Origin: Hyphococcus lacteus
GTDB lineage: Bacteria; Pseudomonadota; Alphaproteobacteria; Caulobacterales; Parvularculaceae
Direction of reading: 5' to 3'
Length of the DNA: 64,000 bases
NCBI RefSeq assembly: GCF_041058985.1
Contig: NZ_JBEHZE010000002.1
Coordinates: forward strand, 124,001 to 188,000
Part shown: in pieces, positions 44,213 to 52,782 of the stretch
How the letters are laid out: each line of letters starts with the position of its first letter
Numbering within the stretch: position 1 is the first letter of the stretch
Made by a program: the position numbers and the translations under genes
Notes under the pieces: generated by a model
The model's input: only the letters and a program-made list of their open reading frames with translations
What the model was told of the DNA's origin: nothing
The model's database searches: none

Positions 44213-44791
44213 ATGGAGATGATCGTCAACTTTATGCTGCTTGCGGCTTCGGGCGCGGCAACATTTTACTGCTTCATTCTGAGCCGCAAACTAGAAGCGC
44301 TCAAAAATACTGAAAAGGGCCTCGGCGCGACCATCGCAACTATGTCGCATACGGTCGATCAAGCAAGATCAACGGTAACACTTGCCCAAGAGTCGAGCGC
44401 GCAATCGATAAATGAATTAAAACCGCTTATCGAAGAGACCAAAGATATCCTACCGCAGCTAACAGAAATGATCGACGTTTTGAGCGAGCTGGCAGAAATT
44501 GCCATTCGTGATGTCAACGACGCCTCTAGTGTTGCAACAGGGTCTCTCGATCAGCGACTTGAAAAAGCACGGGCGCTGCAAGAACGTCTAGACGAGCAAA
44601 TCGACTTTTTCCTTGAAGATGGCACCGATCCCGATGGCCCAGGTACACGCAATGCGCCTCCAGAGATTGACGATAACATCGCCTATCTTGACGAACCTGA
44701 AGAAGAAACACCACTTCGCGCTACGTCAAAAGTATCGACTGCACTCATGCATGCCCGCAATGCGCGGAAAATGAAAAGGCTTGCCGGTTAA
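44213..44791 (+). CDS. Conserved flagellar-locus protein (DUF6468-like)
   Basis: 192 residues. One N-terminal membrane segment (IVNFMLLAASGAATFYCFIL) is followed by a helical coiled-coil-like stretch (KLEALKNTEKGLGATIATMSHTVDQA) and a polar tail ending in basic MHARNARKMKRLAG. It looks like the alphaproteobacterial family annotated DUF6468, found between fliL/fliM-type genes and motE. The role is unknown. It lies 11 nt after fliL and 3 nt before motE. Confidence 0.8.
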   Translation: MEMIVNFMLLAASGAATFYCFILSRKLEALKNTEKGLGATIATMSHTVDQARSTVTLAQESSAQSINELKPLIEETKDILPQLTEMIDVLSELAEIAIRDVNDASSVATGSLDQRLEKARALQERLDEQIDFFLEDGTDPDGPGTRNAPPEIDDNIAYLDEPEEETPLRATSKVSTALMHARNARKMKRLAG

Positions 44792-44794
44792 ATC

Positions 44795-45340
44795 ATGAAA
44801 ACCAGAGCATTACTTGTTCTCGGCGTGATCTTTTTCGGCTCTTTCATTGGCCGAATAGCAGTTCTCGCGTCGGATATCGCCGCAAAACCCGGTGCCAATG
44901 ATGTCGCGCACCTCAATCAACCAGCGGCTGTTGCCTCTTGTGTTGACGGCGAGCTTGCGGCCGCTGTCAAAGACCGGATGCACGCGCTCGACAAACGCGA
45001 AACGATGATCACTGATCGCGAAGCAGAATTAGCAACCTATGAAGCACAAGTCGAAAAACGCTTGGCCGAACTCGATGTTGCTAACAACAAGCTTCAAAAA
45101 AATATCGACGCAGTTCAAACTGCTCGGAATGCTGACGTTCAAAAACTCGCCGCCATTTACGAAGGTATGAAACCGGCCCAAGCTGGTCAGATCATCAATG
45201 AAATGGATGCGAAATTCGCCGCTGGTCTATTGGCCGCGATGAATAATGAACAAGCGGCACAGGTTGTCGCCAACATGGATTCGCAAAAAGCGTATCTAGT
45301 CAGCGTAATTCTCGCAAATCAGTCACAACAATCGCAATAA
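44795..45340 (+). CDS. motE: MotE-like flagellar chaperone
   Basis: 181 residues. A signal or anchor segment (ALLVLGVIFFGSFIGRIAVL) leads to a coiled coil (DREAELATYEAQVEKRLAEL) and a C-terminal MgtE-N-like domain (LAAIYEGMKPAQAGQIINEM, AGLLAAMNNEQAAQVVANMD). MotE in rhizobia protects or chaperones the periplasmic motility protein MotC. Here it lies 88 nt upstream of motA, while no motB or motC is seen, so its partner is encoded elsewhere. Confidence 0.88.
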   Translation: MKTRALLVLGVIFFGSFIGRIAVLASDIAAKPGANDVAHLNQPAAVASCVDGELAAAVKDRMHALDKRETMITDREAELATYEAQVEKRLAELDVANNKLQKNIDAVQTARNADVQKLAAIYEGMKPAQAGQIINEMDAKFAAGLLAAMNNEQAAQVVANMDSQKAYLVSVILANQSQQSQ

Positions 45341-45428
45341 GACTGAACAGTTTTAGCGAAGATTAACTTCTTGCTGCTGTACTCGTTAAGCGAGTTCGTA
45401 AAATTGTAAACTCTTACTGTGTGGTGTC

Positions 45429-46298
45429 ATGGGCCCGATTCTCGGAATAGTAATTACGCTCGGTATGGTCTTCGGTGGCTATATCATTGCTGGCGGCAAG
45501 ATGGGAATTATTACCCATTCCCTTCCCTATGAGATGATGATGATTGGCGGTGCCGCAGTCGGCGCTTTTGTCGTGGGCAATAGCTTTACGGTAATTAAAC
45601 AGGCCGGCGGCGATATTGTGAAGGCTCTAAAAGGGCCAAAATGGAAACGTTCTGACTATCAAGATGTTCTTTGCTTGATGTACGAACTTTTACGTATCGC
45701 CAAGGAAAGCCCGGTTCAGGCCGAAGCGCACATCGAAAACCCGAGCGAATCGACAATTTTTGGACGCTACCCCAAAATCGCCAAGGACCACGAAGCTAGC
45801 GATATTATCTGTGATACGATCCGCTCAATCTTGATGAATTTTGACAACCCTCATCAGGTCGAAGATCTTTTGGAAAAGCAACTCGATGCCTTGCACGAAG
45901 AAAGTATGCATGGCGGTCACGCATTGCAGAAAATGGCCGATGCTCTGCCTGCACTGGGCATTGTTGCTGCTGTTCTTGGTGTTATTAAAACCATGGCATC
46001 AATCGACAAACCACCTGAAGTTTTGGGGCAGATGATCGGTGGTGCGCTTGTTGGTACATTCCTTGGCGTGTTTCTCGCCTATTCTATTGTTGGCCCGCTT
46101 GCTGAAAAAATTATGGCTGTCAACGAAGAAGAGCAACGCTTTTACAAACTCATTCGCGAGACAATCGTCGCGCACCTTCAAATGCACACCCCCCAAATGT
46201 GTGTTGAGGTCGCGCGACGAAATATTCCAAGCCACGATCGGCCAAATTTTGCTGAAATTGAAGAGGCGCTCAAAGCGCTTAAGAAGGAAGCCGCATAA
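45429..46298 (+). CDS. motA: Flagellar stator subunit MotA
   Basis: 289 residues, the length of alphaproteobacterial MotA. Four membrane segments are expected: the first near residues 3-20 and the last pair around ALPALGIVAAVLGVIKTMAS and MIGGALVGTFLGVFLAYSIVGP. The cytoplasmic loop carries conserved charged residues that contact FliG. It forms the proton or sodium channel with MotB, which is not in this window. The next gene starts 1 nt after its stop codon. Confidence 0.96.
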   Translation: MGPILGIVITLGMVFGGYIIAGGKMGIITHSLPYEMMMIGGAAVGAFVVGNSFTVIKQAGGDIVKALKGPKWKRSDYQDVLCLMYELLRIAKESPVQAEAHIENPSESTIFGRYPKIAKDHEASDIICDTIRSILMNFDNPHQVEDLLEKQLDALHEESMHGGHALQKMADALPALGIVAAVLGVIKTMASIDKPPEVLGQMIGGALVGTFLGVFLAYSIVGPLAEKIMAVNEEEQRFYKLIRETIVAHLQMHTPQMCVEVARRNIPSHDRPNFAEIEEALKALKKEAA

Positions 46299-46299
46299 T

Positions 46300-48576
46300 A
46301 TGCGAGCGTTGATCGCCATATTTGTTCTAATAATGCCTGTTGCCGCTAACGCGGCGCAGACGTTACCCGTCCGGGCGGATGAACATGGTGAATATTCACG
46401 TTTGGTTATTCCGAATGCCCCGGACGATTGGCGTATTGCAACATCAAACCGGAAAATCGAAATCGCCTTTCCCGAGCAGGATTATGCGTTCGACCTTTCA
46501 GATATTCTTGAAAAACGAAAAGCACACCGCGTTTTATCAGCGAAGGCCGTTGTCAATGGCACGACAAAATCGCTGCTACTATCGCTTACGTGTGATTGTC
46601 CAGTGCGCACGTCAAAAAGCGCCGAAAACTCAATCATCATCGACATCTTTAATCCAAGCCCCGTCGCTCTGACGCCGGATGAACTTGGAAAAGGTGAAAT
46701 TACGAAAACTGCCGAAGCTCCCGTTCAAGACGACGATAAAACACCAGAGAATTTACGCGCCGCTCGCGACAGAATGATTTCGCTACTTGCAGAGGCGAGA
46801 CACCAAGGCGTCGTTCAGCTGAAAATTGATGATGAACGTGCAGCAGAAGAAGAAATTCAAGCTACCGAAATCACATTGGCTTCGCATGAAATCACAGAAC
46901 CCGAAGAGGCTCTTGTGAATGAAACACCTCTACCTGACCATGACATAGCTATGATTGATACGGCATCATGTGTTGATCCCGCACTGTTTGCTGAACCATC
47001 AGAAGTAGAGGGGCAAATCAGTTATGGAACGATTGCGAATTTACGACAGCGGTTTGACATCACTGACGACGATGCAGAACGACGTGATCTCGCCAATACA
47101 CTTGCCATTGCTTATCTTCATATCGGCTTTTTTGAGGAAGCAAGCTCCGTTGCGAACTCCCTCGCGCGCGACGGCGACGGAAATATGGTCGTCGCGGCCG
47201 CTCTCGCCGATATCGCCAGCGGATCGACAGCCCGTGCAAAGAAAACCCTCACGCCCTATCGCGCTTGCGGCCCACTACTTGAGCTTGCATATGCAGCCGC
47301 CGCTGGCCCTGACGATAGTTTAACGGCGGCAATGAGCGAAAATCATGTAACGGCGCTTAAAAATGTAACAGAACCCTTGCGCGCTCCCATCGCCGAAGCT
47401 CTGGCATTAAACGCTTTAGAGACACAGAATGTAGGTATCGCGCGCTCATTCTTTGAGGTCGCGCAACAGGCCCGCGGGCACGAAAAAACGGCTGCACTCG
47501 CGATCATTGAACGCGCACTTGGTCAAGAAAGCGGCGCATCGGTGGACGATGCAATGGCCACAAACGAGATCGCTGAAATTGCACAAACACCCGGCCCGCT
47601 ACAAACAAAAGCACTTGCTATCCTCGCAGAAGATTACCGCGAAAAAGCAGAAGCCGCTTATGATGGCCTGCTGGATGACATCGCCGCGCAATCAACTAAT
47701 CGAAACGGTACCCTATCGGATGCCCGTTCAGCCTTTACCGGCGCGAAGGCTTTGGCTGAGGCCGGCCGCTTTAATGAAGGCATCGCAGTTTTAGACAACA
47801 CAGCCACATCTATTCCTGTGTCACGCGATGCAAGCCAAACTCTGGCACGCTCTTTGATTATGAACGCTCTGCAAAAAGACACCGAAACACGGCTAAGTGC
47901 AGTTAACGCATTTTTTCAGTATAATGATTTCCTAAACGGTTCTGCCACAGAACTTGATCCAGAAATCAATCTCACCGTTGCACGCGAACTCGCTTCATAT
48001 GGCTCTACCGCCCTTGTCAATCGTGCTCTTGAGGGATTGGGCAAAGAGTGGAACGCCGAGATCGCCGCATTATCTGCTCGTGCGGCGTTAAACAGCAGTA
48101 ATCCAACACGCGCCCTAGAAATTGCAAAACATGGCCATGACAGTGAGGAATTATCCGTCATCGCTATCGAGGCCACAGAACGTTTGCAAGAACGAGACGC
48201 GACTGTTGAGGCCATCAAAACAGCGATGAATAAAGGCCTAAACAATAATCAATTCGCCTCTGCGGCGTGGCGCGCGAAAGATTGGTCGTTGACAGCTAAT
48301 GCCTATGCAAACCTTCCCACGGATCAGAAAAGTCCGGAACTTGACGCCCGCGTGGCACTCGCATCGCTCAATGCTGGCAAAAAAGAAATTCCGGCAATGC
48401 TCAAAGAACGCTTAGCGAGTAACCCCACTCGCCTCGCCGCTATTTCACACATGTTTTTAGCTGCCCCACAATTCAACATCCGCGCAATTGATACTCTTGC
48501 TGATTATTCAAACGGTGTCTCTCGCGAGACCGTATTCATGCAAACTGGCCTCGGTGCCAAAGGAGATGGGCGATGA
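46300..48576 (+). CDS. Large periplasmic unknown protein in the motility locus (repeat-rich)
   Basis: 758 residues from the ATG at 46300. A longer frame opens at 46039, but that part overlaps motA in another frame and is a shadow. A signal peptide (MRALIAIFVLIMPVAANAA) is followed by a beta-rich segment with a CDCPVR motif (around residues 85-130, reminiscent of AMIN-type domains), an acidic linker, and a C-terminal stretch of about 450 residues of helical repeats that look TPR-like (for example LANTLAIAYLHIGFFEEASS). I do not recognise a named family. Placement directly after motA and overlapping flgF by 4 nt suggests a motor- or stator-linked role in the periplasm, similar in position to MotC-like proteins. 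Confidence 0.85.
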   Translation: MRALIAIFVLIMPVAANAAQTLPVRADEHGEYSRLVIPNAPDDWRIATSNRKIEIAFPEQDYAFDLSDILEKRKAHRVLSAKAVVNGTTKSLLLSLTCDCPVRTSKSAENSIIIDIFNPSPVALTPDELGKGEITKTAEAPVQDDDKTPENLRAARDRMISLLAEARHQGVVQLKIDDERAAEEEIQATEITLASHEITEPEEALVNETPLPDHDIAMIDTASCVDPALFAEPSEVEGQISYGTIANLRQRFDITDDDAERRDLANTLAIAYLHIGFFEEASSVANSLARDGDGNMVVAAALADIASGSTARAKKTLTPYRACGPLLELAYAAAAGPDDSLTAAMSENHVTALKNVTEPLRAPIAEALALNALETQNVGIARSFFEVAQQARGHEKTAALAIIERALGQESGASVDDAMATNEIAEIAQTPGPLQTKALAILAEDYREKAEAAYDGLLDDIAAQSTNRNGTLSDARSAFTGAKALAEAGRFNEGIAVLDNTATSIPVSRDASQTLARSLIMNALQKDTETRLSAVNAFFQYNDFLNGSATELDPEINLTVARELASYGSTALVNRALEGLGKEWNAEIAALSARAALNSSNPTRALEIAKHGHDSEELSVIAIEATERLQERDATVEAIKTAMNKGLNNNQFASAAWRAKDWSLTANAYANLPTDQKSPELDARVALASLNAGKKEIPAMLKERLASNPTRLAAISHMFLAAPQFNIRAIDTLADYSNGVSRETVFMQTGLGAKGDGR

Positions 48577-49289
48577 GTAATACCAGCTATGTCGCGCTAT
48601 CAAAGCAAGCGGGACTTTCAAAAGAACTGACCAGCATCGCAAACAATGTAGCGAATGCAAACACGACTGGCTATCGCCGCGAGGGGTTTTTGTTCTCCGA
48701 ATATGTGCAGCGATTAGGGCCACAAGACCGCAGCATTTCCCAAACCAATGTTGGCGGTCACTATTTTGACCCTGCTCCCGGCGGATTGGTTGAAACCGGT
48801 GCACCATTTGATGTCGCTATTGATGGTGAAGGATATTTTCAAATAGAAACGGCGCGCGGCGAACGGCTAACGCGCGCGGGTAATTTTCTCGTTGATGCAG
48901 AAGGCCAAATGGTAACCCATGATGGCAACCGCGTACTCGGTGAAGGCGGAACACCAATTGCCATCCCTGCCAATGCTTCAAACATCACCATCGCACCGGA
49001 CGGCACTATTGCTGCCGACGGCGCTCCAGTAGGAAAACTAGGCCTGGTCAACGCAGACCCAACTACGCTTGCACGAGAAGGTAATAACCTTCTTCGAGCA
49101 ACGGGGGAAATTGAAATAATTGAGAACCCAAAACTACGCCAAGGTTTTGTCGAGGGTTCTAACGTCAACACTGTCGTTGAAATATCTCGCCTAATCGAAG
49201 TGCAGCGCGCCTATGAACTAGGGCAGCAACTTTTGAAAGATGAGGATGAACGTATTTCCAAAACAGTTGACGCAATGAGAAAACGCTAA
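48573..49289 (+). CDS. flgF: Flagellar basal-body rod protein FlgF
   Basis: 238 residues. The rod/hook N-terminal motif LTSIANNVANANTTGYRRE and the C-terminal motif RLIEVQRAYELGQQLLKDEDER are present, with the middle GAPFDVAIDGEGYFQIET. It forms part of the proximal rod. Start overlaps the preceding stop by 4 nt; flgG follows 25 nt later. Confidence 0.94.
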   Translation: MSNTSYVALSKQAGLSKELTSIANNVANANTTGYRREGFLFSEYVQRLGPQDRSISQTNVGGHYFDPAPGGLVETGAPFDVAIDGEGYFQIETARGERLTRAGNFLVDAEGQMVTHDGNRVLGEGGTPIAIPANASNITIAPDGTIAADGAPVGKLGLVNADPTTLAREGNNLLRATGEIEIIENPKLRQGFVEGSNVNTVVEISRLIEVQRAYELGQQLLKDEDERISKTVDAMRKR

Positions 49290-49314
49290 GGCGCGACATA
49301 GAAGGAGGGCCGAC

Positions 49315-50100
49315 ATGCAAGCACTAAGAATCGCAGCGACGGGAATGGACGCACAACAAAAGCGCGTTGAAGTCGTATCGAACAATATTGCCAATATGAG
49401 CACCACTGCATATTCAGCTCGCAGAGCAGAATTCGCGGATTTGCACTATCAACAGATCCGTGCACCAGGTGCAATTTCATCTTCCACCGGCCTCGTCGCA
49501 CCCTCTGGTATCGAAATGGGTTTGGGCGTCCGAACCTCCGCCGTGTCGGTAAATGTTGAACAAGGATCGTTAAGGCAAACCGGCAGCGATCTCGATCTTG
49601 CAATCGAAGGGCGCGGTTATTTCGAAATAACCCTACCCTCTGGCGATCCAGCCTATACGCGCGATGGTACATTCAAAAGAACTGGTGAAGGTCTAGTCGT
49701 GAATTCCGAAGGCTATCCCTTAGCTGGAAGTATTACTGTCCCCGAAGATGCGCGTTCTCTCACTGTAAACACTGACGGCGAAATTTACGCCTATTTTGAC
49801 GGTGACCCAGGTGGCCAGCTAATCGGTACACTTACTGTATCGATGTTTGTGAACGAAAAAGGCCTCGAAGCACTCGGCGGAAACATGTTCAGAGAAACCG
49901 AAGCTTCAGGTGCTGCCGTCGCCGGAGAACCCGGCATTGATGGCCGCGGCGCGATCCGCCAAGGTTATCTCGAAGAATCATCTGTCGATGTTGTTCAGCA
50001 AATTGCTGACCTTATCGAAGCCCAACGTGGTTACGAGCTTAATTCCAAAGTGATTTCCGCAGCTGATCAGATGCTCGGTTCGACAACCCAAATCCGTTAG
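49315..50100 (+). CDS. flgG: Flagellar distal rod protein FlgG
   Basis: 261 residues, the usual length. Motifs: MDAQQKRVEVVSNNIANMST near the N-terminus, GSDLDLAIEGRGYFEITLP in the middle and DLIEAQRGYELNSKVISAAD at the end, and the FlgG-specific QGYLEESSVDVVQQI. AGGAGG lies 7 nt before the ATG. It builds the distal rod that crosses the peptidoglycan and is followed by flgA, as in many proteobacteria. Confidence 0.97.
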   Translation: MQALRIAATGMDAQQKRVEVVSNNIANMSTTAYSARRAEFADLHYQQIRAPGAISSSTGLVAPSGIEMGLGVRTSAVSVNVEQGSLRQTGSDLDLAIEGRGYFEITLPSGDPAYTRDGTFKRTGEGLVVNSEGYPLAGSITVPEDARSLTVNTDGEIYAYFDGDPGGQLIGTLTVSMFVNEKGLEALGGNMFRETEASGAAVAGEPGIDGRGAIRQGYLEESSVDVVQQIADLIEAQRGYELNSKVISAADQMLGSTTQIR

Positions 50101-50104
50101 TAAT

Positions 50105-50638
50105 ATGAAAAACACTTTCGCTTTTTCTGTCATCATCATCGCGACAATCATCTCGCCATTCGCATCGGCGGCCGATGTTTCGTCAACACCATTTGTCGAT
50201 GGTTCAGAACTACCAATTATCGCAACAACGATCCCAGAAAAAAACAACCCGCCAGTCACTTCACCTGCCCCACAGGTGTCTGATGTACCCGTTGTAAAGG
50301 CGATTAATAATCTAAGAGCGGGCGTAATCCTTCATCAATCCGATCTTATGGTTGAGAACGGCGATCCGGGTATTCTGAGCCAGTATGTCGGTAAGGAAAT
50401 GAAACGCGCGGTTTATGCGGGAAAAGCGATTTCCCAGAGCGATGTTGGCCCCGCCACGATCATTGAACGCAACGCTATCGTATCGCTCGAATTCGTCCGT
50501 GGTCCTCTTGTCATTATGACAGAGGGACGTGCACTCGATGCCGGTGCAATGGGCGAAGGTGTACGGGTGATGAACCTTTCATCAAAAATCATTCTTACTG
50601 CAGTTGTTACAGGCCCTAATCAGGCAAGGACGCGATAA
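50105..50638 (+). CDS. flgA: Flagellar P-ring assembly chaperone FlgA
   Basis: 177 residues. A signal peptide (FAFSVIIIATIISPFASAAD) is followed by the SAF-type C-terminal domain: NNLRAGVILHQSDL, YVGKEMKRAVYAGKAISQSD and closing VRVMNLSSKIILTAVVTGP. It assists P-ring (FlgI) assembly. flgI itself is not in the window. Its stop overlaps the flgH start by 1 nt (TAATG). Confidence 0.93.
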   Translation: MKNTFAFSVIIIATIISPFASAADVSSTPFVDGSELPIIATTIPEKNNPPVTSPAPQVSDVPVVKAINNLRAGVILHQSDLMVENGDPGILSQYVGKEMKRAVYAGKAISQSDVGPATIIERNAIVSLEFVRGPLVIMTEGRALDAGAMGEGVRVMNLSSKIILTAVVTGPNQARTR

Positions 50639-51390
50639 TGAAACAAGCAATTCTTCTGTCATTGCCATTGCTGACAGCCCTTACTGGCTGCGCTTCGCAA
50701 TTTGACCATATGATGAAACCACCGACTATGTCCGCCGTCGGCGAAATGCACGATCCAGTTCCTGCAATCGCAGCATCTCGGTATAATGTTCCGCCAAAAC
50801 CGCAGGGTGGCGCGACTGAAGCACATATGACCACAGCGTCATTGTGGCGTTCCGGACCACAATCCTTGTTCGGCGACCGTCGTGCACGAGATCAAGGTGA
50901 TATCGTCACGGTAGTGATTGAAATTGATGAAGAAGCAGAAATCAAAAACCGTACTGACCGGACGCGAAGCTCATCGGACGACCTTTCAGTCCCTACGTTT
51001 TTTGGCGTCAATTCACTCGTGGAAAAGGTCTTACCTGGTGGGGCCAACCTAAACCCTGCGCTTGAGACATCGTCCAATACAAATTCTTCTGGTGACGGAT
51101 CGATCAAACGCGAGGAACGCATCACGCTAAGAGTCGCAGCGACCGTTCTTGGGGTATTGCCGAATGGGCATCTCGCTATTTCCGGTAGCCAGGAAGTTCG
51201 CGTAAACTATGAAATGCGAGAGTTATTGGTCGCTGGTGTCATCCGCCCAGAAGATATATCGCGCAATAATATCATTACCTATGACAAAATCGCCGATGCA
51301 CGTATTTCTTATGGTGGCAGAGGGCAAATTAGCGACCTTCAACGTGCGCGTTATGGACAACAAATCATCGACATGGTTTCGCCGTTTTAG
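50638..51390 (+). CDS. flgH: Flagellar L-ring lipoprotein FlgH
   Basis: 250 residues. Lipobox LTGC (lipid-modified cysteine at residue 19) in MKQAILLSLPLLTALTGC. The FlgH body follows: SLWRSGPQSLFGDRRARDQGDIVTVVIE, then NGHLAISGSQEVRVNYEMREL and the end QRARYGQQIIDMVSPF. It forms the L ring in the outer membrane. It is followed 21 nt later by a second FliL-type gene. Confidence 0.97.
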   Translation: MKQAILLSLPLLTALTGCASQFDHMMKPPTMSAVGEMHDPVPAIAASRYNVPPKPQGGATEAHMTTASLWRSGPQSLFGDRRARDQGDIVTVVIEIDEEAEIKNRTDRTRSSSDDLSVPTFFGVNSLVEKVLPGGANLNPALETSSNTNSSGDGSIKREERITLRVAATVLGVLPNGHLAISGSQEVRVNYEMRELLVAGVIRPEDISRNNIITYDKIADARISYGGRGQISDLQRARYGQQIIDMVSPF

Positions 51391-51411
51391 AATTTAGGAC
51401 CAATTAGCTAA

Positions 51412-51963
51412 ATGCAAAAGTTGTTACCCATAATTGTTATTTTGATCGCCGCCATTGCTGGCGGCGGTGGCGGCTTTTTCTTTAAATCGCAGTCGGGTGC
51501 GAAAACCCAAAATAATCCTGAGGCTGGTGATCACTACGAAGATTCCGAAGCCAGTCATAGCGACACCAAAGATGACAGCCACGGCAAAAAGAAGAAAAAG
51601 AAAAAAGGTGGTCATGGCGATTCCGATGAAGGAAAAAGCAGTACGACCTTCATGAAATTCGGTCGCCAGTTTGTTGTCCCCGTGATTAAACATGGACAAC
51701 CAAAGTCGATGGTCATACTCGATATCAATATCGAAATCGATTCTTCTATGGACGAAGCTGTCTACACCTTCGAGCCTCGCCTTCGCGATGCCCTACTTGC
51801 CCGACTTTTAGAGCTTGCCGGCGATGATATGCTGCCACAAATGCTAGAGAATGGCGATAAAATGGAAGCAACGAAACAAGCGCTTCTTGAGACCACACGG
51901 ACAATTATTGGCGATGCCGCGCTTGACGTGCTTATCCTCGATATCGGCATGCAGAATTACTGA
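51412..51963 (+). CDS. fliL: FliL family flagellar protein (second copy)
   Basis: 183 residues. The domain order is that of the gene at 43527: a membrane segment (LLPIIVILIAAIAGGGGGFFF), a His/Asp-rich linker with a run of seven lysines (HGKKKKKKKGGHGD), then a FliL domain (FVVPVIKHGQPKSMVILDINIE) ending ALDVLILDIGMQNY. It is the last gene of the run and a strong hairpin terminator follows. Which copy is the main stator-associated FliL cannot be told. Confidence 0.88.
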   Translation: MQKLLPIIVILIAAIAGGGGGFFFKSQSGAKTQNNPEAGDHYEDSEASHSDTKDDSHGKKKKKKKGGHGDSDEGKSSTTFMKFGRQFVVPVIKHGQPKSMVILDINIEIDSSMDEAVYTFEPRLRDALLARLLELAGDDMLPQMLENGDKMEATKQALLETTRTIIGDAALDVLILDIGMQNY

Positions 51964-51979
51964 TTATATTACCGACCAA

Positions 51980-52020
51980 AAAAAAGCCGCGATGAGTTAC
52001 CTACTCATCGCGGCTTTTTT
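51980..52020. terminator. Bidirectional rho-independent terminator between fliL and flgD
   Basis: A perfect 18-bp inverted repeat, AAAAAAGCCGCGATGAGT / ACTCATCGCGGCTTTTTT, with loop TACCT. T tracts flank it in both directions, so it can stop both the plus-strand fliL run and the minus-strand flgD-fliK transcript. Confidence 0.93.
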
Positions 52021-52041
52021 GTAACTAGTACCGATTATATC

Positions 52042-52740
52042 CTAGCTCTTAATCCCAAGACCGGTAATCTTTGAAGGATCAACTTCAAAACCGCTTTGAA
52101 GAACAATCGCTGGCTTGTCACCATTGAGACGAACTTCACGCACACCGCTAAAAGTATTCGCGATCTCATTCGATAAAACGGCTCCATCCGCATCATAATA
52201 TGTTGCGGAAATGGTATAAACACCGGGTGACACCGTTTCTCCGTTAACTTGACCATTCCATGATTGAACAGCGCTGGTATTCGCTGCGTTAACTTGCGCA
52301 ACTTCATTACCCGCCTGATCAAAGATAGAAGTCGTCACAGACGCGGCCTCAGTGGAGCTTGAAAGACGGAACTTTACTGGTTCAACACCATCAAAATACG
52401 CGGACGTTCCCTCGCTCTCGACCTCTCGGCCAATCCAACTGGCGTATTTATCAATACCATCCGCAACAATAGAAGACGCAATCGAATCCAGCTTATCATT
52501 CGCGGACACTAATTGTTCAACTGATGAGAATTGTGCGAGCTGAGCAACGAATTCTGTTGAATCGGCTGGATCAAGTGGGTCTTGGTTTTTAAGTTGCGCC
52601 GTTAGAAGAGTCAGAAAGTTTTGAAAGTCTACCGCTTCCGCCACTCCTGTTTCTTTTTTCGTCGATGTCGTGGCACTAGACGAACTCGTCGCAGCTTGAC
52701 CGGTCTGCGTTTGGGTAGTTGTTGGCGCTACTGTCTGCAT
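52042..52740 (-). CDS. flgD: Flagellar hook assembly protein FlgD
   Basis: 232 residues from the ATG at 52740, which has GGAG 7 nt upstream; the TTG at 52752 lies over that ribosome binding site. The Thr/Ser-rich N-terminal stretch leads to the FlgD motif FLTLLTAQLKNQDPLDPADSTEFVAQLAQFS, and the C-terminal half has FlgD Ig/FnIII-type strands (VKFRLSSSTEAASVTTSIFD). It caps the growing hook. Downstream of fliK on the same strand. Confidence 0.95.
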   Translation of the reverse strand: MQTVAPTTTQTQTGQAATSSSSATTSTKKETGVAEAVDFQNFLTLLTAQLKNQDPLDPADSTEFVAQLAQFSSVEQLVSANDKLDSIASSIVADGIDKYASWIGREVESEGTSAYFDGVEPVKFRLSSSTEAASVTTSIFDQAGNEVAQVNAANTSAVQSWNGQVNGETVSPGVYTISATYYDADGAVLSNEIANTFSGVREVRLNGDKPAIVLQSGFEVDPSKITGLGIKS

Positions 52741-52782
52741 TTTATTCTCCAACTCGTCCGTCTATCTCTGTAATTACGAAAA

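Noticed and set aside
46039..46299. Upstream extension of the large unknown gene to an open frame starting at 46039.
   Set aside because: It overlaps motA in another frame; a signal peptide begins at the ATG at 46300.
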